64,000 nt of DNA. It comes from Drosophila persimilis. Lineage: Eukaryota; Arthropoda; Insecta; Diptera; Drosophilidae. Under the pieces are notes generated by a model. The model ran no database searches. It was not told the origin of the DNA and saw nothing but the letters and a program-made list of their open reading frames with translations. This document shows positions 19,083 to 32,051 of this stretch, piece after piece (the stretch's first letter is position 1; each line of letters starts with the position of its first letter). The position numbers and the translations under genes are program-made. Location of the stretch: NCBI RefSeq assembly GCF_003286085.1, contig NW_020825483.1, forward strand, positions 124,001 to 188,000, written 5' to 3'.

Positions 19083-19443
19083 ATGGCGGTCCACCGTAGT
19101 AATGAAAATTTAGCTTCGGCATTGATCAACCAAGACTCGTTTTGACCAGTTGATAGCTACCACGCCTAGTCACCACCGATTTCATAATACTTGCGTATGC
19201 GAACATTTGAAAAGCGAAAAGTCTTGTCCAGTGTGCAAGGCGGAATGCGAACCTGGTAGGCTGCGTTACGAAAATAATACTCTAGCAGCAGAATTACACC
19301 TAAGTTCAGGCTCCATACCACCTAATGTTCAGGGAAACGAAGCCAATGGGACGGTACAACTAGATCCAACCTTATTACGTAAAAAAGGGAGGACAAACAG
19401 CAGAGGTCGAGGCCGAGGAGCAACCCCTAAAAGAGGAATGTAA
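19083..19443 (+). pseudogene. RING-finger-like N-terminal region of gypsy copy II gag
   Basis: The ATG at 19083 opens a short frame that stops after 20 codons. The next frame (19150-19443) encodes HHRFHNTCVCEHLKSEKSCP followed by VCK, which matches the second half of a RING finger (H..H..C..H..C-P-x-C). It ends in an Arg/Gly-rich stretch and a stop. The first cysteine pair is missing and a Cys before the HH appears changed to Ser, so the domain is decayed. RING proteins bind E2 ubiquitin-conjugating enzymes. Its presence at the front of a gypsy gag is unusual. It could also be a captured host exon; the sequence alone cannot decide. Confidence 0.55.
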
Positions 19444-19449
19444 ACAAGG

Positions 19450-20620
19450 TATCAAGCTAGTTTAGATCAATATTTATCCGAGAGTCGACAGTCGGTTAGT
19501 AGCAACGGAAATAGGTCACCTAGTAACGCTCAACCTGAAAACCTTACGAATTACATCCATTCGGTCATGCAAAACCAGGAGAAATATATGATGGAAAACC
19601 TTAGTTCGTTCATAAAAGCTTCCATCGAACAAACTATACAGGCCCAATTTTCCAATATGAATTTAGCCACAGCCGCTACTGCGGGTAACGGAGGTCCCTC
19701 AGTGTCACACAGTAATGTTAGACGAGAGGTAGACATTGATAGTTACATGGTTAGAGGCGATTCCCAAGGAAGAACTCCTAGGAGTAGTCAAACAGCCGGA
19801 AATGTAGCACCGGCAAAGGCGGCAAATATCCTACTAAGCTGGCGTCTTAAATTTGATGGTTCTCGAGACGCAATGCACGTAGAAGAATTTCTATATCGCG
19901 TTCGTGCCCTTACGGGACAGACTCTGGGGAATGACGATCAGTTACTTTGCGACAATCTGCATCTGCTTTTCACAGGCAAGGCCAGCGGTTGGTTCTGGGA
20001 TTTTCATCGAAGAAACCACCAATACTCCTGGCCATCGTTCTGTACAGCATTTAGACAAAGATTCGACGATCAGAAAGATGATTTGGACCTTTGGGAAAAG
20101 TCAACAGATGGACAACGAATCCTTCGAAGATTTTCAGTCAGCCATTGAAAAGTTAGTGGCACGACTTTCACATGAGAGAAGCGAACTCAAGCTGATCGAT
20201 ATTCTTAAGCAGAATGCGAAAAGTGCTCTGCGATTTGAGCTGTTGCATTTAAAAATGCAGAATAGAAGTGAGTTGAGGGAGGAAGTTAAAAAGCATGAAC
20301 ACTTCTGTAAAGATGCTGGCAACTTTCTACAGAGAAACCGGGTAACTAGACCCCATGTATCAGAAATTCAGAGTGAGGAAGAAGAACTAGAAGAAGAGAG
20401 TATCTCCGAACTACGCCGCAAGCGGTTTGTTTGCTGGAATTGCGACAAAACAGGCCATCGGTTTGAAGATTGCGTAGCAGAACGCCGAATCTTCTGTTAT
20501 GGCTGCGGGGCGAAAAATACTTTTAAGCCAAAGTGCGAAAAATGTAACCCATCGGAAAACCGAAAGCGGGATGCGCAAAACAAAACCACACTGGCGCATC
20601 CGACAATGATGACAGAATGA
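19450..20620 (+). pseudogene. Gypsy copy II gag (frameshifted)
   Basis: The first part (to about 20100) encodes a Gln/Ser-rich region and the capsid N-terminal half (LSWRLKFDGSRDAMHVEEFL, then RRNHQYSWPSF). Near DLDLWEK (about 20090) the homologous reading moves to the +1 frame, which encodes the capsid C-terminal half, the acidic linker, CWNCDKTGHRFEDC and the second Cys cluster, and stops at 20620. All four copies share this lesion, so it predates the duplications. No slippery heptamer is in the right phase, so a programmed shift is unlikely. Confidence 0.82.
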
Positions 20621-20821
20621 AAGAGCAAACTTTCCAAGAAAACACCTCCAACCCGGATTGTCCAAAAATTCGATCTAATAGGTCCCTGGTAGAGGCACAA
20701 AACCCAGACGGAGGGGATAGATATAGATGGTGAAAGTTCCCAATCAGATAAGCTACGATTAAAGTATCAACCAAAACGTTCGACCATACGATTAAGGCAA
20801 TTCTGGACCAAGGTAAAGAAG

Positions 20822-23800
20822 GTGCGAAAGAGACTTGTCTCGTCGGTCCTTTTGAGCTCCGATAACAGATTATGAATAGAACTAAGCATAGAAGAACAAA
20901 ACTTCATGGCCTTGCTAGATTCGGGGGCGACGATAAGCTGTCTTGGAAGTGAAGCCGCTAAATCGTTCGCGCAACACGCCAAGGCAAAGAAATGCGGAAA
21001 TATTCGAACGGCCAATAATGAATCTTGTAAAGTCGTAGCGAAAATTACAGTTCCCATAACTTTTCGCGATCATACTAAGGAGATAGCATTTTTCATAATA
21101 CCAGCCTTGAAACAAAATGTGTATTTAGGAATTGATTTCTGGACAGAATTCGGTCTGTTAGCAAGGCTTTTAACGGATAGATCTGTGGTACAAGAATTAG
21201 ACGTAGGAAAGGAAACCAAGGCTTCGGAATCACCGCCAGTACATGATCTAAGCAAAGACCAAAAGGTTAGACTAGAATCCGTGATTCATTCGTTTCCTTC
21301 GTTTGAAAGGGAAGGATTAGGACGTACGAAAGCTATCCAGCACACGATCGAAATGGTACCCGATAGACCAGTTAAACAACGCCATTGGCCGATTTCACCC
21401 GCGAAGGAAAAGTTAATGTTTGACGAAGTGGAGAAAATGCTGGCCTTAGACGTGATCGAGGAATCGAATAGTTCCTGGAGTAGCAATTGCGTTTTAGTTA
21501 AGAAAGGTACGAAAAACCGATTATGTTTAGATTCCCGAGAAATTAATAAGAACACTCGCAAAGATGCCTACCCTTTACCACACATAGATGGCATTCTTAG
21601 TATATTACCACCAGCCAAATACATAACGGGACTTGACATGAAACACGCATACTGGCAGATTCCTTTGGAAGAAAAATCTCGGCACTATACAGCTTTTACC
21701 ATTCCCAATAGGCCGCTTTACCAGTATAAGGTAATGCCGTTTGGCCTAACTAATGCCGCTCAGACGTTGTGCCGACTTATGGATCAGGTGATACCTGCAC
21801 ACCTCAGGAATCGGGTTTTTGTCTATTTGGACGATTTACTGGTGCTCTCAGATGACTTCGATTCACTCTTGGTGCTGTTACAAAAGGTAGCGATGCATTT
21901 GCGTAAGGCAAATCTCACGATTAATATAGCCAAGTCAAACTTTTGTATACGGGATATTACATATCTGGGGTTCATAATAGGTTATGGTCAGTTAAAGACA
22001 GATCCGGGGAAAATAAAGTCCATAATGGAGTTCCCGATCCCAAAAACCGTGAAACAGATAAGGAGATTTCTAGGACTTTCTGGATGGTACAGACGCTTTG
22101 TCGATAACTATGCCACCGTCAGCTACCCCTTAACGGAACTACTAAAAAAGCATCAACCACTTAAGTGGAACGCATCAGCCGAAGAAGCTTTCAATAAACT
22201 CAAATCCTGCTTAACATCGGCTCCAATCCTAGCCACCCCCGATTTTAAGAAACGCTTTTTGTTAATATGTGACGCAAGCACTTTTGGTTTGGGCTGCGTA
22301 CTAGCTCAATTAAACGAGGAAGGGATAGAGTTACCTATAGCTTTTATGTCCGAGAAACTTTCCAAGGTGCAACGAAACTATTCGGTCACCGAACTCGAGT
22401 GCTTGGCAGTGATAAAAGGAATAAAGAAGTTTAGAGCTTACGTAGAAGGACAGGATTTCCAAGTTATAACGGACCATGCGTCCCTACAATGGCTTATGAG
22501 GCAAAAAGATTTGTCAGGTCGCTTGGCCCGCTGGGCTATAAAATTACAGGGATTTAATTTTCAAATAGCACATCGTAAAGGGTCCGAAAACGTAGTGGCC
22601 GACGCGTTGTCACGCCAAGATGAGCCCGAGGTACGAAAGTTGAACGGCAACGGACCCATAGTCGACCTTACTTCTACAGAGTTTAAATCGAAAGAATACA
22701 TGGATCTAATAGAACACATAAGGCTTAATCAACTTAAGTTACCCGATTTGAAGGTTGACGATAATTTGGTGTATAAAAGAACCGAACCATCCTCAGGGGA
22801 CGCGATAGCAGATAAACAAACTTGGAAGCTTTGGATTCCATCAGGTCTTACCAGCGATATAATTTCCAGGGCTCATGACCCCCCAGACGCTTCCCACAGT
22901 GGTATTGGGAAAACCGTTGAAAAAGTGAAAAGGTACTTGTTTTGGCCAAAAATGGTTACACAAATACGAGTATATGTATCACAATGCGACGTTTGTCGCC
23001 AGACCAAAAGTGCTAATGTCGTCTTAAGACCACCAATGGGTAAGCCAATGAATTCAGAAAGACCTTTTCAAAAGCTTTATCTGGATTTGTTGGGCCCGTA
23101 TCCGCGTTCCAAGCAAGGGAATATTGGTATCTTAATAATCGTAGATCACAACACCAAATTTCAATTGGTATGTCCGCTCAAGAAGTTTACCTCAAGTAAG
23201 GTGTGTGACTTCCTAGAAAATATGTTATTTAGTACTTTCGGGGTCCCTGAGACTATACTCACCGATAATGGTTCACAGTTTGTCTCTGGAAATTTTACGT
23301 CATTTCTTACCAGATTCGGGGTAACTCACCGTTGCACTGCAATATACTCACCGCAAGCCAATGCCAGTGAACGGTTAAACCGATCCGTGTTAGCGGCTAT
23401 AAGAGCGTACGTCGGCAAAGATCATACTAATTGGGACAATAAATTACCTGAAATTAGTGCGGCGTTACGAGCCAATATCCATAGAAAGGATTATGAACTA
23501 CTAAGACGACTAAATCTCCTATCGGATGACACCAGAGTCGAATATCCAGATGTAGTACAAGTATGTCGACAAGCCGCTCAGCAAAAGGTAGCTAAATCAC
23601 ACGAGCAGAATGCGAGGACATACAACTTACGTAGCCGGGTCCGTCAACTTAAAGTTGGAGACGTCGTGTATGCCCGGAATTTTTGTCAGAGCAACGCTTT
23701 AAAAAAGTTCAGCGCTAAGCTGGCGCCTGTGTTTATATTAGCCAAGGTTATTCGCCGAGTGGGGACAATGTATTACCAATTAGCTAGCGAAGATAAGAAA

Positions 23801-23860
23801 AACTTAGGAGTCTATCACTTAAAAGATATTCACCTTAGTAAATGGCCTTCTTCAGTTTAA
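20822..23860 (+). pseudogene. Gypsy copy II pol (protease-RT-RNase H-integrase)
   Basis: From the ATG at 20906 there are 984 open codons. Protease LLDSGAT is at residues 3-9, RT YLDD at about 307, RNase H CDAS at about 456 and VVADALSR at about 563. Integrase zinc region spans about 656-690, and the DDE core has YLDLLGP (about 726), TDNGSQF (about 786) and SERLNR (about 821). In the other copies the frame extends further upstream; here TTT is replaced by TGA near 20873, so the original start is cut off. The protein would be almost complete if the ATG were used. Confidence 0.85.
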
Positions 23861-24296
23861 GTCTCATTGTAAGAACAATTACGTCTTCAACTGTGGTGTA
23901 GGGGCCGAATTTAGGGAAAGAGTATGGAACATCACGGATAAGCACAGTTTTCTTTTGGTAATGCTTAAAAGTGCAGATACATAGTAACTCCGAAAGTGGA
24001 TCGTAAGCTGCAAGCTTTCCGAAAAGCTTTCTAAAGAGAGTCGGAGCGCAGCGCACGCATTTAAGCGAAAGACGTCACGTTTACCTTGACCCAAGAGAGT
24101 AGCGTAGCGTAGAGAGAGCATAGCTTAAAAGCTTGACCAAAATTTCACTCAATTGGGCGAAAGATCATCCGATTATGCAGTTAAAGTTTCCAAATATCAT
24201 CCGATCTTCGAGCTTTTTGGGCTGGAGTTATTGACTGAGAATCGATTGATTAAAGCGGACGTGTTTACTCGGGAATTAATAAATAAATATATATAT
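23861..24296 (+). other. Gypsy copy II 3' tail
   Basis: Same as 15468-15903. Confidence 0.6.
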
Positions 24297-25013
24297 AGTT
24301 AAATATGCGACACTGCAGTTTGCGTTTTAAAAAAAGATTTTATTCTTTCACTTAAACTTAGTGCACATTGATTAGTTATTTCCCCGACGATGACTGATGT
24401 CCGGTGTCTTGAATGGAATTAACTTTTGTTGAATTCTCCGACGGTGTCGCGATTGACGTTTGTCTTGAACAGAACTGCTTTGCCTTCCGAAATGTAGACT
24501 ATTTATATCATGATGCTCGGCTTGGGATTCGGATTTGGATTCGGAGGCGTTGGCTTCGACTTCGGCTTCGGAGATGGAGTACGTGACTCGATCGATATGT
24601 GGGAAAGGCGGCTTTTGATGAAAGGCTTCCGCTGCGTATGATCGGTGTTGCATTACTTGGGGGTGGCTGAGAATAGGGACTCTGATTGGTCAGCTACGAT
24701 GGCGTGGTTCTTGAGAATCGATTAGTAATTGATCTCTGAAGAGTGGGGTGATTCTAGTGCGGCTGGATTTTAGAGCGGCTGGATTCTAGTGCGGCATCTA
24801 TTGTTTTATGTTCCACTTCTAGCTTAGGGTGTTTGTTTACATTGCCTGCAATCGGCTACGCGTGGTCCATTTCGAGCGTGAGATTGTTTATGGGGTTTCG
24901 GAGCTGAGAGTGTCGGATTGTTTATAGTAGTGTCGGATTGTTTATAGTATTGTGGGTGCAGGGTAATAGACATAGACAAGGGTATGCGGAGCATGGACTA
25001 TAGATATGTCACT
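24297..25013 (-). repeat. Errantivirus 3' LTR, copy 2
   Basis: 717 bp, near-identical to 15904-16620, with the same junction to the gypsy tail. Shared junctions show duplication, not independent insertion. Confidence 0.78.
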
Positions 25014-25134
25014 CCCCCATTGTTAGATTTAAGCCTGTCCTCAGGCGATTATCCTTGGATATAGTTCAGGAGCGTTTAAAATTGTGCCTGCTGGGGATTC
25101 TTCGTCTTCGTCTAAGGATGTTTCTATGTGTTTC
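25014..25134 (-). pseudogene. Errantivirus polypurine tract and env stub, copy 2
   Basis: Polypurine tract and only the last 30 or so env codons (cytoplasmic tail), cut at about 25129 and joined to gypsy gag. At the join the octamer tttctatg is present twice (25121 and 25131). Confidence 0.75.
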
Positions 25135-25135
25135 T

Positions 25136-26244
25136 ATGGTCACCTAGTAACGCTCAACCTGAAAACCTTACGAATTACATCCATTCGGTCATGCAAAACC
25201 AGGAGAAATCTATGATGGAAAACCTTAGTTCGTTCATAAAAGCTTCCATCGAACAAACTATACAGGCCCAATTTTCCAATATGAATTTAGCCACAGCCGC
25301 TACTGCGGGTAACGGAGGTCCCTCAGTGTCACACAGTAATGTTAGACGAGAGGTAGACATTGATAGTTACATGGTTAGAGGCGATTCCCAAGGAAGAACT
25401 CCTAGGAGTAGTCAAACAGCCGGAAATGTAGCACCGGTAAAGGCGGCAAATATCCTACTAAGCTGGCGTCTTAAATTTGATGGTTCTCGAGACGCAATGC
25501 ACGTAGAAGAATTTCTATATCGCGTTCGTGCCCTTACGGGACAGACTCTGGGGAATGACGATCAGTTACTTTGCGACAATCTGCATCTGCTTTTCACAGG
25601 CAAGGCCAGCGGTTGGTTCTGGGATTTTCATCGAAGAAACCACCAATACTCCTGGCCATCGTTCTGTACAGCATTTAGACAAAGATTCGACGATCAGAAA
25701 GATGATTTGGACCTTTGGGAAAAGTCAACAGATGGACAACGAATCCTTCGAAGATTTTCAGTCAGCCATTGAAAAGTTAGTGGCACGACTTTCACATGAG
25801 AGAAGCGAACTCAAGCTGATCGATATTCTTAAGCAGAATGCGAAAAGTGCTCTGCGATTTGAGCTGTTGCATTTAAAAATGCAGAATAGAAGTGAGTTGA
25901 GGGAGGAAGTTAAAAAGCATGAACACTTCTGTAAAGATGCTGGCAACTTTCTACAGAGAAACCGGGTAACTAGACCCCATGTATCAGAAATTCAGAGTGA
26001 GGAAGAAGAACTAGAAGAAGAGAGTATCTCCGAACTACGCCGCAAGCGGTTTGTTTGCTGGAATTGCGACAAAACAGGCCATCGGTTTGAAGATTGCGTA
26101 GCAGAACGCCGAATCTTCTGTTATGGCTGCGGGGCGAAAAATACTTTTAAGCCAAAGTGCGAAAAATGTAACCCATCGGAAAACCGAAAGCGGGATGCGC
26201 AAAACAAAACCACACTGGCGCATCCGACAATGATGACAGAATGA
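25136..26244 (+). pseudogene. Gypsy copy III gag (5'-truncated, frameshifted)
   Basis: Same Gln/Ser-rich region, capsid and two Cys clusters as copy II, with the same +1 frameshift near 25717. No ATG of the original gene remains upstream. Confidence 0.82.
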
Positions 26245-26445
26245 AAGAGCAAACTTTCCAAGAAAACACCTCCAACCCGGATTGTCCAAAAATTCAATCT
26301 AATAGGTCCCTGGTAGAGGCACAAAACCCAGACGGAGGGGATAGATATAGATGGTGAAAGTTCCCAATCAGATAAGCTACGATTAAAGTATCAACCAAAA
26401 CGTTCGACCATACGATTAAGGCAATTCTGGACCAAGGTAAAGAAG

Positions 26446-29400
26446 GTGCGAAAGAGACTTGTCTCGTCGGTCCTTTTGAGCTCCGATAACAGATTATTTA
26501 TAGAACTAAGCATAGAAGAACAAAACTTCATGGCCTTGCTAGATTCGGGGGCGACGATAAGCTGTCTTGGAAGTGAAGCCGCTAAATCGTTCGCGCAACA
26601 CGCCAAGGCAAAGAAATGCGGAAATATTCGAACGGCCAATAATGAATCTTGTAAAGTCGTAGCGAAAATTACAGTTCCCATAACTTTTCGCGATCATACT
26701 AAGGAGATAACATTTTTCATAATACCAGCCTTGAAACAAAATGTGTATTTAGGAATTGATTTCTGGACAGAATTCGGTCTGTTAGCAAGGCTTTTAACGG
26801 ATAGATCTGTGGTACAAGAATTAGACGTAGGAAAGGAAACCAAGGCTTCGGAATCACCGCCAGTACATGATCTAAGCAAAGACCAAAAGGTTAGACTAGA
26901 ATCCGTGATTCATTCGTTTCCTTCGTTTGAAAGGGAAGGATTAGGACGTACGAAAGCTATCCAACACACGATCGAAATGGTACCCGATAGACCAGTTAAA
27001 CAACGCCATTGGCCGATTTCACCCGCGAAGGAAAAGTTAATGTTTGACGAAGTGGAGAAAATGCTGGCCTTAGACGTGATCGAGGAATCGAATAGTTCCT
27101 GGAGTAGCAATTGCGTTTTAGTTAAGAAAGGTACGAAAAACCGATTATGTTTAGATTCCCGAGAAATTAATAAGAACACTCGCAAAGATGCCTACCCTTT
27201 ACCACACATAGATCGCATTTATAGTATATTACCACCAGCCAAATACATAACGGGACTTGACATGAAACACGCATACTGGCAGATTCCTTTGGAAGAAAAA
27301 TCTCGGCACTATACAGCTTTTACCATTCCCAATAGGCCGCTTTACCAGTATAAGGTAATGCCGTTTGGCCTAACTAATGCCGCTCAGACGTTGTGCCGAC
27401 TTATGGATCAGGTGATACCTGCACACCTCAGGAATCGGGTTTTTGTCTATTTGGACGATTTACTGGTGCTCTCAGATGACTTCGATTCACTCTTGGTGCT
27501 GTTACAAAAGGTAGCGATGCATTTGCGTAAGGCAAATCTCACGATTAATATAGCCAAGTCAAACTTTTGTATACGGGAGATTACATATCTGGGGTTCATA
27601 ATAGGTTATGGTCAGTTAAAGACAGATCCGGGGAAAATAAAGTCCATAATGGAGTTCCCGATCCCAAAAACCGTGAAACAGATAAGGAGATTTCTAGGAC
27701 TTTCTGGATGGTACAGACGCTTTGTCGATAACTATGCCACCGTCAGCTACCCCTTAACGGAACTACTAAAAAAGCATCAACCACTTAAGTGGAACGCATC
27801 AGCCGAAGAAGCTTTCAATAAACTCAAATCCTGCTTAACATCGGCTCCAATCCTAGCCACCCCCGATTTTAAGAAACGCTTTTTGTTAATATGTGACGCA
27901 AGCACTTTTGGTTTGGGCTGCGTACTAGCTCAATTAAACGAGGAAGGGATAGAGTTACCTATAGCTTTTATGTCCGAGAAACTTTCCAAGGTGCAACGAA
28001 ACTATTCGGTCACCGAACTCGAGTGCTTGGCAGTGATAAAAGGAATAAAGAAATTTAGAGCTTACGTAGAAGGACAGGATTGCCAAGTTATAACGGACCA
28101 TGCGTCCCTACAATGGCTTATGAGGCAAAAAGATTTGTCAGGTCGCTTGGCCCGCTGGGCTATAAAATTACAGGGATTTAATTTTCAAATAGCACATCGT
28201 AAAGGGTCCGAAAACGTAGTGGCCGACGCGTTGTCACGCCAAGATGAGCCCGAGGTACGAAAGTTGAACGGCAACGGACCCATAGTCGACCTTACTTCTA
28301 CAGAGTTTAAATCGAAAGAATACATGGATCTAATAGAACACATAAGGCTTAATCAACTTAAGTTACCCGATTTGAAGGTTGACGATAATTTGGTGTATAA
28401 AAGAACCGAACCATCCTCTGGGGACGCGATAGCAGATAAATAAACTTGGAAGCTTTGGATTCCATCAGGTCTTACCAGCGATATAATTTCCAGGGCTCAT
28501 GACCCCCCAGACGCTTCCCACAGTGGTATTGGGAAAACCGTTGAAAAAGTGAAAAGGTACTTGTTTTGGCCAAAAATGGTTACACAAATACGAGTATATG
28601 TATCACAATGCGACGTTTGTCGCCAGACCAAAAGTGCTAATGTCGTCTTAAGACCACCAATGGGTAAGCCAATGAATTCAGAAAGACCTTTTCAAAAGCT
28701 TTATCTGGATTTGTTGGGCCCGTATCCGCGTTCCAAGCAAGGGAATATTGGTATCTTAATAATCGTAGATCACAACACCAAATTTCAATTGGTATGTCCG
28801 CTCAAGAAGTTTACCTCAAGTAAGGTGTGTGACTTCCTAGAAAATATGTTATTTAGTACTTTCGGGGTCCCTGAGACTATACTCACCGATAATGGTTCAC
28901 AGTTTGTCTCTGGAAATTTCAAGTCATTTCTTACCAGATTCGGGGTAACTCACCGTTGCACTGCAATATACTCACCGCAAGCCAATGCCAGTGAACGGTT
29001 AAACCGATCCGTGTTAGCGGCTATAAGAGCGTACGTCGGCAAAGATCATACTAATTGGGACAATAAATTACCTGAAATTAGTGCGGCGTTACGAGCCAAT
29101 ATCCATAGAAAGGATTATGAACTACTAAGACGACTAAATCTCCTATCGGATGACACCAGAGTCGAATATCCAGATGTAGTACAAGTATGTCGACAAGCCG
29201 CTCAGCAAAAGGTAGCTAAATCACACGAGCAGAATGCGAGGACATACAACTTACGTAGCCGGGTCCGTCAACTTAAAGTTGGAGACGTCGTGTATGCCCG
29301 GAATTTTTGTCAGAGCAACGCTTTAAAAAAGTTCAGCGCTAAGCTGGCGCCTGTGTTTATATTAGCCAAGGTTATTCGCCGAGTGGGGACAATGTATTAC

Positions 29401-29484
29401 CAATTAGCTAGCGAAGATAAGAAAAACTTAGGAGTCTATCACTTAAAAGATATTCACCTTAGTAAATGGCCTTCTTCAGTTTAA
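26446..29484 (+). pseudogene. Gypsy copy III pol (stop between RNase H and integrase)
   Basis: Open from before 26446 with intact protease (LLDSGAT near 26536), RT (YLDD) and RNase H. A CAA to TAA change at about 28441 then stops translation; integrase continues in the same frame to 29484. A Phe to Cys change lies in RNase H at about 28081, shared with copy IV. GI to RI and L to Y changes near 27213-27220 are private to this copy. Confidence 0.88.
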
Positions 29485-29920
29485 GTCTCATTGTAAGAAC
29501 AATTACGTCTTCAACTGTGGTGTAGGGGCCGAATTTAGGGAAAGAGTATGGAACATCACGGATAAGCACAGTTTTCTTTTGGTAATGCTTAAAAGTGCAG
29601 ATACATAGTAACTCCGAAAGTGGATCGTAAGCTGCAAGCTTTCCGAAAAGCTTTCTAAAGAGAGTCGGAGCGCAGCGCACGCATTTAAGCGAAAGACGTC
29701 ACGTTTACCTTGACCCAAGAGAGTAGCGTAGCGTAGAGAGAGCATAGCTTAAAAGCTTGACCAAAATTTCACTCAATTGGGCGAAAGATCATCCGATTAT
29801 GCAGTTAAAGTTTCCAAATATCATCCGATCTTCGAGCTTTTTGGGCTGGAGTTATTGACTGAGAATCGATTGATTAAAGCGGACGTGTTTACTCGGGAAT
29901 TAATAAATAAATATATATAT
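29485..29920 (+). other. Gypsy copy III 3' tail
   Basis: Same as 15468-15903. Confidence 0.6.
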
Positions 29921-30637
29921 AGTTAAATATGCGACACTGCAGTTTGCGTTTTAAAAAAAGATTTTATTCTTTCACTTAAACTTAGTGCACATTGATTAGT
30001 TATTTCCCCGACGATGACTGATGTCCGGTGTCTTGAATGGAATTAACTTTTGTTGAATTCTCCGACGGTGTCGCGATTGACGTTTGTCTTGAACAGAACT
30101 GCTTTGCCTTCCGAAATGTAGACTATTTATATCATGATGCTCGGCTTGGGATTCGGATTTGGATTCGGAGGCGTTGGCTTCGACTTCGGCTTCGGAGATG
30201 GAGTACGTGACTCGATCGATATGTGGGAAAGGCGGCTTTTGATGAAAGGCTTCCGCTGCGTATGATCGGTGTTGCATTACTTGGGGGTGGCTGAGAATAG
30301 GGACTCTGATTGGTCAGCTACGATGGCGTGGTTCTTGAGAATCGATTAGTAATTGATCTCTGAAGAGTGGCGTGATTCTAGTGCGGCTGGATTTTAGAGC
30401 GGCTGGATTCTAGTGCGGCATCTATTGTTTTATGTTCCACTTCTAGCTTAGGGTGTTTGTTTACATTGCCTGCAATCGGCTACGCGTGGTCCATTTCGAG
30501 CGTGAGATTGTTTATGGGGTTTCGGAGCTGAGAGTGTCGGATTGTTTATAGTAGTGTCGGATTGTTTATAGTATTGTGGGTGCAGGGTAATAGACATAGA
30601 CAAGGGTATGCGGAGCATGGACTATAGATATGTCACT
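29921..30637 (-). repeat. Errantivirus 3' LTR, copy 3
   Basis: 717 bp, same junctions as copies 1 and 2. Confidence 0.78.
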
Positions 30638-30740
30638 CCCCCATTGTTAGGCGATTATCCTTGGATATAGTTCAGGAGCGTTTAAAATTGTGCCTGCTGG
30701 GGATTCTTCGTCTTCGTCTAAGGATGTTTCTATGTGTTTC
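30638..30740 (-). pseudogene. Errantivirus env stub, copy 3
   Basis: As 25014-25134, but missing about 20 further bases next to the polypurine tract (30650). Same env-gag join with the duplicated tttctatg. Confidence 0.72.
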
Positions 30741-30741
30741 T

Positions 30742-31850
30742 ATGGTCACCTAGTAACGCTCAACCTGAAAACCTTACGAATTACATCCATTCGGTCATGC
30801 AAAACCAGGAGAAATCTATGATGGAAAACCTTAGTTCGTTCATAAAAGCTTCCATCGAACAAACTATACAGGCCCAATTTTCCAATATGAATTTAGCCAC
30901 AGCCGCTACTGCGGGTAACGGAGGTCCCTCAGTGTCACACAGTAATGTTAGACGAGAGGTAGACATTGATAGTTACATGGTTAGAGGCGATTCCCAAGGA
31001 AGAACTCCTAGGAGTAGTCAAACAGCCGGAAATGTAGCACCGGCAAAGGCGGCAAATATCCTACTAAGCTGGCGTCTTAAATTTGATGGTTCTCGAGACG
31101 CAATGCACGTAGAAGAATTTCTATATCGCGTTCGTGCCCTTACGGGACAGACTCTGGGGAATGACGATCAGTTACTTTGCGACAATCTGCATCTGCTTTT
31201 CACAGGCAAGGCCAGCGGTTGGTTCTGGGATTTTCATCGAAGAAACCACCAATACTCCTGGCCATCGTTCTGTACAGCATTTAGACAAAGATTCGACGAT
31301 CAGAAAGATGATTTGGACCTTTGGGAAAAGTCAACAGATGGACAACGAATCCTTCGAAGATTTTCAGTCAGCCATTGAAAAGTTAGTGGCACGACTTTCA
31401 CATGAGAGAAGCGAACTCAAGCTGATCGATATTCTTAAGCAGAATGCGAAAAGTGCTCTGCGATTTGAGCTGTTGCATTTAAAAATGCAGAATAGAAGTG
31501 AGTTGAGGGAGGAAGTTAAAAAGCATGAACACTTCTGTAAAGATGCTGGCAACTTTCTACAGAGAAACCGGGTAACTAGACCCCATGTATCAGAAATTCA
31601 GAGTGAGGAAGAAGAACTAGAAGAAGAGAGTATCTCCGAACTACGCCGCAAGCGGTTTGTTTGCTGGAATTGCGACAAAACAGGCCATCGGTTTGAAGAT
31701 TGCGTAGCAGAACGCCGAATCTTCTGTTATGGCTGCGGGGCGAAAAATACTTTTAAGCCAAAGTGCGAAAAATGTAACCCATCGGAAAACCGAAAGCGGG
31801 ATGCGCAAAACAAAACCACACTGGCGCATCCGACAATGATGACAGAATGA
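30742..31850 (+). pseudogene. Gypsy copy IV gag (5'-truncated, frameshifted)
   Basis: Same content and frameshift as copy III. Confidence 0.82.
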
Positions 31851-32051
31851 AAGAGCAAACTTTCCAAGAAAATACCTCCAACCCGGATTGTCCAAAAATT
31901 CAATCTAATAGGTCCCTGGTAGAGGCACAAAACCCAGACGGAGGGGATAGATATAGATGGTGAAAGTTCCCAATCAGATAAGCTACGATTAAAGTATCAA
32001 CCAAAACGTTCGACCATACGATTAAGGCAATTCTGGACCAAGGTAAAGAAG

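Larger units (their letters stand above)
19052..24296 (+). mobile_element. Ty3/gypsy element, copy II (most complete)
   Basis: The longest copy: leader, RING-like remnant, gag with a frameshift, pol and 3' tail. It has no 5' LTR, since the leader directly follows a DINE-1. It shares the 3' junction with the errantivirus LTR with all other copies. Confidence 0.9.
25135..29920 (+). mobile_element. Ty3/gypsy element, copy III
   Basis: Tandem-duplicated copy lacking the leader and the RING-like region: it begins inside gag (ggtcacctag, equal to about 19515 in copy II). Repeats in copy IV with a period of 5,606 bp. Confidence 0.9.

Noticed and set aside
20085-20105. Programmed ribosomal frameshift in gypsy gag
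   Set aside because: The shift is inside capsid rather than at the gag-pol border, and no in-phase slippery heptamer is present.
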